DNA from: JAZKID01 sp965247525 | GTDB taxonomy: Bacteria > Pseudomonadota > Alphaproteobacteria > Rhizobiales > UBA4765 | DNA length: 64,000 nucleotides | Direction: 5' to 3' | NCBI GenBank assembly: GCA_965247525.1 | Contig: OZ252015.1 | Span: forward strand, 682,001-746,000 | In this document: positions 58,467 to 64,000 of the stretch, piece by piece | How positions within the stretch are numbered: the stretch's first letter is position 1 | Layout: each line of letters opens with the position of its first letter | Notes under the pieces: model-generated | Told to the model about the DNA's origin: nothing | Seen by the model: only the letters and a program-made list of their open reading frames with translations | Database searches by the model: none | Program-made: the position numbers and the translations under genes

Positions 58467-59795
58467 TTAAGCGGCTCCAGCCGTCTCGTTATGGCCGCGC
58501 GCCAGATAGGCCTTTGCCAGAACCTTGCCTTCTTCAACAGCAGGCTGGTCAAACGCATCAATGCCCAGCATGTGCGCCGCGATGATGGTTTCAAGGAAAA
58601 AATGCATCATCAGCGCACCAATGGCACGCTCATCAAGTGTCTCGACATGCAGTGTGCGAACAGGCCGCCCACGCTTGGCAAGGGTTTCGGCCGTTGCCGC
58701 GCTTTGCGCCGCGACAAGATCGGCAATGCTTTTGTTGGCAAATTCATCAAGCCCGGCACGTGCCGCCAATGCAGCAGAAATCGACGGCGCATTCTGGTTT
58801 TGCGCCACAGTCAAAATTGTAAAGACCTTGTTGGCGGGGCCATCGAGAAACAGTTGCAACTGGCTGTGCTGGTCAACCGGGCCAAGCGCGCGCACGGGTG
58901 TCGTCCCTTTGCCCTGCTTGCCGACACTTTCTGCCCAGAGCTGCGAAAACCATGCCGTAAAACGCTCCAGCCTGTCGCTATAGGCCATGATCACGTTTTC
59001 GCTGATATGTTTTTCATCAAAGGCCAGCATCAAAACCGCACCAAGCGCCGGCGGATTGTGCGCAATGTCTTTGGCCTCTAAAAATGTTGTGATGACGCTT
59101 TGCGCGCCTTGACGAATGGCGCGGATATCAAGGCCGATCACCGCGGCAGGCAAAAGCCCGACATTCGTCAACGCCGAATAGCGCCCGCCAATGCTGGTTT
59201 CATGCTCCAGCATCTCGACGCCGGACTTGCTCAAAAATTTGCGCAGCGTGTTGGGTTTCCAGTTGTCAGGCTCTGTCAGCCCTAAGCAATGGTCGGCAAG
59301 TTTGAGGCCTTTGGCTTCCAGCGCCGCTGTGACAAGCAATGTCTGCACCAGCGTTTCCGCCGTGCCGCCCGATTTTGAAACCGTCACAAACTGCGTTTTC
59401 TCAAGAGTGATGTGTGACAGCAGCGTTTCAAAACTTACCGCATCAAGATTGTCGAAAAAATGCAGGCGGGGTTTTTCTAAAAAGGGGTCGACACCTGCGA
59501 CATGCCATCCGGCAATCTGTACAAGCGCCTGTCCGCCAAGGCTTGAACCGCCTGTGCCTAAAAACACAACGTCATCTGCTTTTTTCAGACGACGCGCTGC
59601 GCGCTCAATCGCCTCGATATCATCCGTCTTTTCAGAAATGCGCAAAATGGCGAGGCCATTGTTTTTATAATCACTGCGTAATGCCGCGACCGCTTCAAGC
59701 GCCTTGTTGTTTTGGTCAAGCATTGTGATATCCGGCAATCCGCTGTCGCCAATGCGTGAGGCACAGCACAGCGCCGTATGCTGATGGTAAAACAT
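58467..59795 (-). CDS. pgi: Glucose-6-phosphate isomerase
   Basis: Interconverts glucose- and fructose-6-phosphate. At 442 residues it is shorter than the E. coli enzyme and resembles the shorter bacterial class. Features: VVFLGTGGSSLGGQALVQI near residues 75-90, FVTVSKSGGTAETLVQTL, ETSIGGRYSALTNVGLLP and GPVDQHSQLQLFLDGP. It starts with ATG 59795, sharing one base with the M16 stop (TAATG). The C-terminal lysine helix around QPAVEEGKVLAKAYL is present. Part of the ileS-lspA-lipoprotein-M16-M16-pgi-mutL run. Confidence 0.93.
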   Translation of the reverse strand: MFYHQHTALCCASRIGDSGLPDITMLDQNNKALEAVAALRSDYKNNGLAILRISEKTDDIEAIERAARRLKKADDVVFLGTGGSSLGGQALVQIAGWHVAGVDPFLEKPRLHFFDNLDAVSFETLLSHITLEKTQFVTVSKSGGTAETLVQTLLVTAALEAKGLKLADHCLGLTEPDNWKPNTLRKFLSKSGVEMLEHETSIGGRYSALTNVGLLPAAVIGLDIRAIRQGAQSVITTFLEAKDIAHNPPALGAVLMLAFDEKHISENVIMAYSDRLERFTAWFSQLWAESVGKQGKGTTPVRALGPVDQHSQLQLFLDGPANKVFTILTVAQNQNAPSISAALAARAGLDEFANKSIADLVAAQSAATAETLAKRGRPVRTLHVETLDERAIGALMMHFFLETIIAAHMLGIDAFDQPAVEEGKVLAKAYLARGHNETAGAA

Positions 59796-61120
59796 TACTT
59801 TGCCTCAATGCCTTTTGGTTGGCCCGCAACAACAACAAGAAGTGGATCAGACAGCATTTTCTGCGCCGCTTTTTTGATGTCGTCTTTCGTGACGGCGTTG
59901 ATGAGGCCTTCGCGCTCTGTCAGATAATCGGGCGTAAAATCGTCAAGCTGCAACCCAAGCAGCAGGCTGGCAATTTTGCCCGTCGTGTCGAAACGGAGCG
60001 GGTAAGAGCCGATCAGAAAGGTTTTTGTCTGTGCAAGCTCATCATCGGTCGGGCCGTCTTTGACGAAGGCGGCAATCTCGCTGCGCACCAGTCCTAAAGC
60101 TTCACCGGCGCTGGCATTTTTTGTCGACATCGTGCCGACAAAAGCACCTGCATGGTCGAGTGTCGCAAGGTCTGTGTAAACACCATAGGTCAGGCCACGT
60201 TTTTCACGAATTTCCTTATAAAGGCGCGATGAAAAAGCGCTGCCGCCTAGCATGTGGTTGAGAAGATAGGTCGGCATGAAATCGGCATCATGACGCTTGG
60301 GGCCAACTTGACCGAACTGGATCTGGCTTTGCATGCCGCCTGCATCGACAACAATCTGCCGTCCCTGTCCACCAAGCTTGATTTCGGGCACATCGGCAAG
60401 CTGTGCTTTTGCCGGAAGCGCGCCGAAAATCTTGTCGAGCGCTATTGAGAGTTCCGCAACTTCAATATCGCCTACCACTGTAATTTTCAGATTGTCGCGC
60501 GCAAAAAGTTTTTTGTGCATCTCGACAATATCTTCGCGGCTCATGTCTTTCACGCTTGTTTCGGTGCCAAGCACGCGGCGCCCGTAAGGATGGTTTGGAA
60601 ATGCGTTTTCGGAGAATGCTTGGGCCGCGAGATTGTCAGCCTCGGTGTCCTGCTGTCTTTGTATCGCAAAAATCTGGTTGCGCACACGCTCAACGGCATC
60701 TTTGTCGAAGCGCGGTTCATTCAGCGACAGGCGCAGGAGTTCGAACGCCGCATCACGGTTGGCGCTTAAAGTCGTCAAGGATCCTGTGATGACATCACGG
60801 TCGACGCCAAATTGCAGGGCAATCGCCATCGCCTGCAATTTTTCCTGAAATGAACGTGAGTTGTAAGGCCCTGCGCCTTCGTCAAGCAGGCCGGACATAA
60901 ATTTGGTGAGCCCGTCTTTACCAACGGGATCTTGGGACGCGCCGCCTTTGAAACCAAAATTAATGGCGATCATCGGCACGCTCGTCTCATGCACAAGCCA
61001 GGCCTCAATACCGCCCGGTGTTTTGATTTGCTGCACATGTGTCTGCGCCTGCGCCATTTGTGGCAAAGCCAAAGCAACAATGAACGCCAGAACGGCAACA
61101 CGGATCATGGAGGCGATCAT
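59795..61120 (-). CDS. M16-family protein lacking the zinc motif (partner subunit)
   Basis: Exported protein of 441 residues with M16 fold. From ATG 61120 (MIASMIRVAVLAFIVALALPQMAQAQ) it has a signal peptide of about 25 residues. The position of HxxEH reads TKFMSGLLDEGAG, so the zinc motif is missing and this should be the non-catalytic subunit. Conserved elements include INFGFKGGASQDPVGKDGL, NHPYGRRVLG and LGGSAFSSRLYKEIREKRGLTYGVY with the flexible loop. It overlaps the active M16 gene upstream (ATGA) and pgi downstream (TAATG). Such inactive/active pairs form heterodimers. Confidence 0.93.
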   Translation of the reverse strand: MIASMIRVAVLAFIVALALPQMAQAQTHVQQIKTPGGIEAWLVHETSVPMIAINFGFKGGASQDPVGKDGLTKFMSGLLDEGAGPYNSRSFQEKLQAMAIALQFGVDRDVITGSLTTLSANRDAAFELLRLSLNEPRFDKDAVERVRNQIFAIQRQQDTEADNLAAQAFSENAFPNHPYGRRVLGTETSVKDMSREDIVEMHKKLFARDNLKITVVGDIEVAELSIALDKIFGALPAKAQLADVPEIKLGGQGRQIVVDAGGMQSQIQFGQVGPKRHDADFMPTYLLNHMLGGSAFSSRLYKEIREKRGLTYGVYTDLATLDHAGAFVGTMSTKNASAGEALGLVRSEIAAFVKDGPTDDELAQTKTFLIGSYPLRFDTTGKIASLLLGLQLDDFTPDYLTEREGLINAVTKDDIKKAAQKMLSDPLLVVVAGQPKGIEAK

Positions 61121-62502
61121 TGGGCTTGACCTTCTGTTTTTGGTTTTGCCGGTTCGGCGTCGGCAGGGGGTGGCATCATCAAAAGGCCAGTAACAGAGCG
61201 TTCTTTTTGCAGCCATGCATGCGCCGCATCTTTAATGGCCGCAGGGGTGACAGCGGCAATTGACTGCGGCCAGTTGCGAATGGCTTCAAAGCTGAGCCCC
61301 GTTGCCAAGCCACCGCCAAACAGACGGGCAAGATAGGTCTGGCTGTCTTCGGCATAAACGCTGGTTGCCAGCAATGATGCGCGTGCGCGCTCAAGCTCTT
61401 CTGCAGTGACGCCATTTATGAACACGTCTTTGACAATTGCATCGACTTCTTTGGTGACAGCCGCAAAGTCGGCCGTTGATTTTGGTGTGGCATCAATCGA
61501 GAACCTGCCGCTATCAAGACCCTGCCCCGAATAGCTGACGCTTGCGCCAGCAGCGATACCTTTTTCAACGACAAGCTTTTGATAAATGCGTCCGGTATTG
61601 CCGCCAAGAATTTCTTCCAGCACTTCCAAAGCCGGCGCAGATTCATTTTTTTGGCTTGAATATGACGGCACAAGATAAATGCGTGACCAACCCACCTGCT
61701 TCAGGCGTTGGTCAACCAGCTCAACCTCACGCGCGGCACGGGCCACAGGCTCGACAGGGCGCTTTCGCAGTGGCGGCTCCGAGCGGCGCGGCAATTTGCC
61801 ATATGTCGCTTCGGCAAGTTTTTTAACGTCAGCCGTTGTCACGTCACCTGCAACAACGAGGATCGCGTTATTGGGCGTGTAATATTTGCCGTAAAAATCA
61901 AGCGCGTCTTTGGTGGTAAGCTGTTGCATTTCGTGCATCCAGCCAATCACGGGCGTGCCGTAAGGATGATTGAGGTAGAGCGCAGCGAGCATGGATTCAG
62001 CCAGAATTGCTTCCGGCTTTTGCTCGATGACCTGACGGCGCTCTTCAACGATGACATCACGCTCTGGCAGCACAACCTCATCTGTCAGAACAAGGCCTTC
62101 CATACGGTCGGCTTCAAATTCCATTAGCTGCGGCAGGCGGCGCTTTTCGGTGCGCTGATAGAAAGCCGTATAATCATTTGAGGTGAACGCGTTTTCCTGT
62201 CCGCCAATTTGCGACAACCATGTTGAAAACTGGCCGGATGGGTGAAGCTTTGTTCCCTTGAACATCAGATGTTCCAGAAAATGCGCGATACCGGATTTGC
62301 CCGGCACTTCGTCTGAGGCGCCGATTTTATACCAGACCATATGCGTCACAACAGGTGCGCGGTGGTCGGGAATGACGACAACCTGCATGCCGTTTGCAAG
62401 ATTAAATGTGTCCGACTGCGGCGCAATAATGTCTACCGGCGTTTGCGCATGGCCAGTCGTGTTGGCGCACATGAGCGCAAGGACAAAGCCGATCAGTTTC
62501 AT
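61117..62502 (-). CDS. M16-family zinc peptidase, exported
   Basis: Exported pitrilysin-family peptidase of 461 residues. From ATG 62502 (MKLIGFVLALMCANTTGHAQ) a signal peptide is visible; a TTG 15 bases upstream is less likely. The zinc motif HFLEH is at residues 74-78 (GKSGIAHFLEHLMFKGT), with the downstream Glu in RDVIVEERRQVIEQKPEA. NHPYGTPVIGWMHEM and the R/Y loop follow. Paired with the zinc-less M16 protein it should form a periplasmic heterodimeric protease. It follows the small lipoprotein gene by 11 bases. Confidence 0.94.
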   Translation of the reverse strand: MKLIGFVLALMCANTTGHAQTPVDIIAPQSDTFNLANGMQVVVIPDHRAPVVTHMVWYKIGASDEVPGKSGIAHFLEHLMFKGTKLHPSGQFSTWLSQIGGQENAFTSNDYTAFYQRTEKRRLPQLMEFEADRMEGLVLTDEVVLPERDVIVEERRQVIEQKPEAILAESMLAALYLNHPYGTPVIGWMHEMQQLTTKDALDFYGKYYTPNNAILVVAGDVTTADVKKLAEATYGKLPRRSEPPLRKRPVEPVARAAREVELVDQRLKQVGWSRIYLVPSYSSQKNESAPALEVLEEILGGNTGRIYQKLVVEKGIAAGASVSYSGQGLDSGRFSIDATPKSTADFAAVTKEVDAIVKDVFINGVTAEELERARASLLATSVYAEDSQTYLARLFGGGLATGLSFEAIRNWPQSIAAVTPAAIKDAAHAWLQKERSVTGLLMMPPPADAEPAKPKTEGQAQ

Positions 62503-62513
62503 GTGATGATTTT

Positions 62514-62837
62514 TCAATTGAACATCCGTCCAAAAAATGTGGAGTGTTCTTCTTCAGGTGGGTTGCCCGCAGGAACGGGTGCAGCGCTGTTATAACTTGC
62601 TGGCGGCGGTTCTGGCACAACATCGGCGTGCTGTGCTGGCGCGATAACGGCAGGGCCATTTTGTGGTGGTGGTAAAACGCTAAGCTGGTCAGGCGGCGGC
62701 ATTACAAGCGGTGCGCGCGGGCTGTAATCGATCGGCTCATTTGAAGCCGAGCCTATCCCAAGCGGACCAGCGCCGCCGCAAGAGGTAAGGGACACAGCAA
62801 GAGACACGGAAACCAGAGCCAGTAGAACGACTTTCAT
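62514..62837 (-). CDS. Small Pro-rich lipoprotein, DUF3035-like
   Basis: Lipoprotein of 107 residues: MKVVLLALVSVSLAVSLTSC gives a lipobox with Cys20. The mature part is Pro/Ala-rich with the segment NEPIDYSPRAPLVMPPPDQL, similar to the DUF3035 group that regularly lies between lspA and the M16 genes in alphaproteobacteria. The C-terminus ends FFGRMFN. A longer frame to 62903 overlaps lspA and was not used. Processing would need LspA, encoded just upstream. Function unknown. Confidence 0.8.
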   Translation of the reverse strand: MKVVLLALVSVSLAVSLTSCGGAGPLGIGSASNEPIDYSPRAPLVMPPPDQLSVLPPPQNGPAVIAPAQHADVVPEPPPASYNSAAPVPAGNPPEEEHSTFFGRMFN

Positions 62838-62871
62838 GAGCAAACCTTTTACGAAGCGTTGCAACAAAATT

Positions 62872-63402
62872 TCATTTTTTTTCGGCCGCAGAGGTTTTAA
62901 CAAATCCCTCGACGATGAGTAGCGCGACGCCGATCACAATTGCGATATCGGCGATGTTGAAAATGTACCAGTAAAAACCGTTGTAATGCAGGGAAAAGAA
63001 ATCGGCAACGCCGCCGTGCCAGAAACGGTCAACCGCATTGCCCATGGCACCGCCGATAATAAGACCCAAAGCAAGGGCGAGAAGCCTGTGGGCGACGCGG
63101 GCAATCACTGCAATGAGAGCCAGCGATACAGCGATTTTGAACGCGCCCAGCGCCCATTGCCCGTAAATGGAGCCTTGCGTCAGCATGCCGTAAGACACGC
63201 CCTTGTTCCATGTCAGGACCAGATCAAAGAATGAGGTCATTTCGACCCGCTCATGCTCCGTCAGCCGGTAGCCATAAACCATCCAGATTTTGAAAATCTG
63301 GTCGGCAAGAAAACTTGCCAAGGCCGCCATCAGGCCGATGTCAGAATGCGGGCCGTAAAAGGAGATACGCTTCACGCGTTTGCGCCCTGCGCTTTGTGCC
63401 AT
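62872..63402 (-). CDS. lspA: Lipoprotein signal peptidase
   Basis: Aspartic protease (signal peptidase II) that cleaves lipoprotein signal peptides. The 176-residue protein has four membrane segments and the two catalytic Asp motifs GNAVDRFWHGGVADFF and WYIFNIADIAIVIG, with GVSYGML upstream. It overlaps the 3' end of ileS by 31 bases; a later start (MAALASFLADQIFK) would remove the overlap but is less family-like at the N-terminus. It follows ileS, as in many proteobacteria. Confidence 0.94.
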   Translation of the reverse strand: MAQSAGRKRVKRISFYGPHSDIGLMAALASFLADQIFKIWMVYGYRLTEHERVEMTSFFDLVLTWNKGVSYGMLTQGSIYGQWALGAFKIAVSLALIAVIARVAHRLLALALGLIIGGAMGNAVDRFWHGGVADFFSLHYNGFYWYIFNIADIAIVIGVALLIVEGFVKTSAAEKK

Positions 63403-64000
63403 TCACGAAGCGCCTGCGCATCGCGGGGCGTGACGTCAGGATATTCGCTGTCTTGACCAATTTCAGAAGAAATTTTCCACGAACGCGCGCATTTTGCACC
63501 AACCGCTTTTTGAAAAACCACAGCAACGCCTTTGACATCGGGCAGCGTAAACGCCGTGACCGGTGTGCCGGACTGCATAACAGTGGCTGCACTTGTGATG
63601 CCGATATCGGCAAAATCAATATCCGCAACAAGGTCCGCCGTTTGTGCGTCATGAATATAAATCTGCGGTGCCGCTTCCAGCGATGAGCCTATGGTTTTTG
63701 CGGTGCGCTCAACTTCCAGCGCGCCGGTGATGACTTTACGCACCTGACGGACGGTTTCCCATTTTGCGACGAGGACATCGTTCTGCCATTCAGCTTTGGC
63801 TTGCGGGAAAGGCTGCAAATGCACTGATGCCCTCGCGCCGGTCTCAAAAGCGCGCCATGCCTCTTCTGCAGTAAAGCTAAGGATCGGCCCCAGATAGCGC
63901 GTGAGGTGGCTGAACAGCTCATGCACAACCGTAAGCGCTGACTGCCGCACAGGTGATGAGATCGGATCGCAATAGAGCGCATCTTTGCGAATATCGAAAT
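63372..64000 (-). CDS. ileS: Isoleucyl-tRNA synthetase (C-terminal 209 residues, cut by window edge)
   Basis: C-terminal part of IleS, entering from beyond the right edge with FDIRKDALYCDP, then VVHELFSHLTRYLGPILSFTAEEAWRAF from the anticodon-binding helical domain, and the beta-rich end with LEAAPQIYIHDAQ. The extreme C-terminus should hold a zinc-binding C-x2-C / C-x2-C motif, but here it reads KCARSW and TPRDAQAL, so only one of the four cysteines is kept. The gene overlaps lspA by 31 bases. The catalytic HIGH/KMSKS part lies outside the window. Confidence 0.93.
   Translation of the reverse strand, partial: FDIRKDALYCDPISSPVRQSALTVVHELFSHLTRYLGPILSFTAEEAWRAFETGARASVHLQPFPQAKAEWQNDVLVAKWETVRQVRKVITGALEVERTAKTIGSSLEAAPQIYIHDAQTADLVADIDFADIGITSAATVMQSGTPVTAFTLPDVKGVAVVFQKAVGAKCARSWKISSEIGQDSEYPDVTPRDAQALREWHKAQGANA

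Overview
The window is a dense stretch of an alphaproteobacterial chromosome. The evidence is the gene content: a CcrM-type GANTC methyltransferase, the smc / DsbA-like / DUF721(DciA) / mutY block, a ctaC-ctaD-ctaB-ctaG-ctaE-surf1 terminal oxidase operon, electron-transfer-flavoprotein:ubiquinone oxidoreductase, a split P-protein glycine cleavage system, the pmbA / IMPase / DUF4170 / LPLAT / waaA / lpxK lipid A block, and families largely confined to Alphaproteobacteria (DUF2093, DUF6101, IalB, DUF3035-like). The organism is an aerobic, Gram-negative, LPS-making bacterium. I cannot place it below class from sequence alone. No tRNA, rRNA, insertion sequence, prophage, CRISPR array or replication origin was seen.

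Layout. 1-8.4 kb (mostly minus): smc (cut by the left edge), a DsbA-like oxidoreductase, dciA-like DUF721, mutY (plus), ccrM, an unknown HELTH-motif protein, rnhB and a cysteine-free family-4 uracil-DNA glycosylase. 8.4-11.9 kb: etf-QO, an orphan small gene, a thioredoxin-like protein and a TauE permease. 12-17 kb: the gcvT-gcvH-gcvPA-gcvPB operon on minus, led by a tandem glycine riboswitch and containing a 30-codon gcvH-like mini-ORF plus palindromic elements. 17-22 kb: a lipoprotein, ispH-thrB-rnhA, a peroxiredoxin with a DsbD-type domain protein, and yqgE. 22-34 kb (minus): the cytochrome oxidase operon running on into thrC, an M16 protease, rimJ and a membrane EAL protein. 34-43 kb: ialB, uppP-tldD, a MATE exporter, a LysR regulator, gshA-rsmE and ubiA. 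43-49.6 kb (plus): MAPEG, pmbA, IMPase, DUF4170, LPLAT, waaA and lpxK. 49.5-56 kb: xseA-DUF2093, purD, tadA, an RluB-type pseudouridine synthase with a very long repetitive basic tail, and rsmD. 56-64 kb (minus): ileS (cut by the right edge), lspA, a small lipoprotein, two M16 proteins, pgi, mutL and an AT-rich orphan.

How it fits together. DNA maintenance is strongly represented (smc, dciA, mutY, ccrM, rnhA/rnhB, UDG, xseA, mutL with an endonuclease motif). The respiratory chain is served by ETF-QO and a complete set of aa3-type oxidase subunits and assembly factors (CtaB, CtaG, SURF1). Envelope work is served by UppP, LspA, the late lipid A/Kdo genes and several periplasmic thiol proteins.

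The most unusual points are three orphan genes sitting inside otherwise conserved housekeeping neighbourhoods (6002-6964, 10216-10647, 55833-56621). Also unusual are the gcvH-like mini-ORF with a strong palindrome, a family of CATTGCGAG-ended palindromes, a 34-bp tandem duplication that repeats a gene's last codons together with its stop, the ~400-residue repetitive tail on the pseudouridine synthase, and four convergent gene pairs whose stop codons overlap by exactly 4 bases. Coordinates were read by eye and protein family calls come from recognised motifs, not from database searches.
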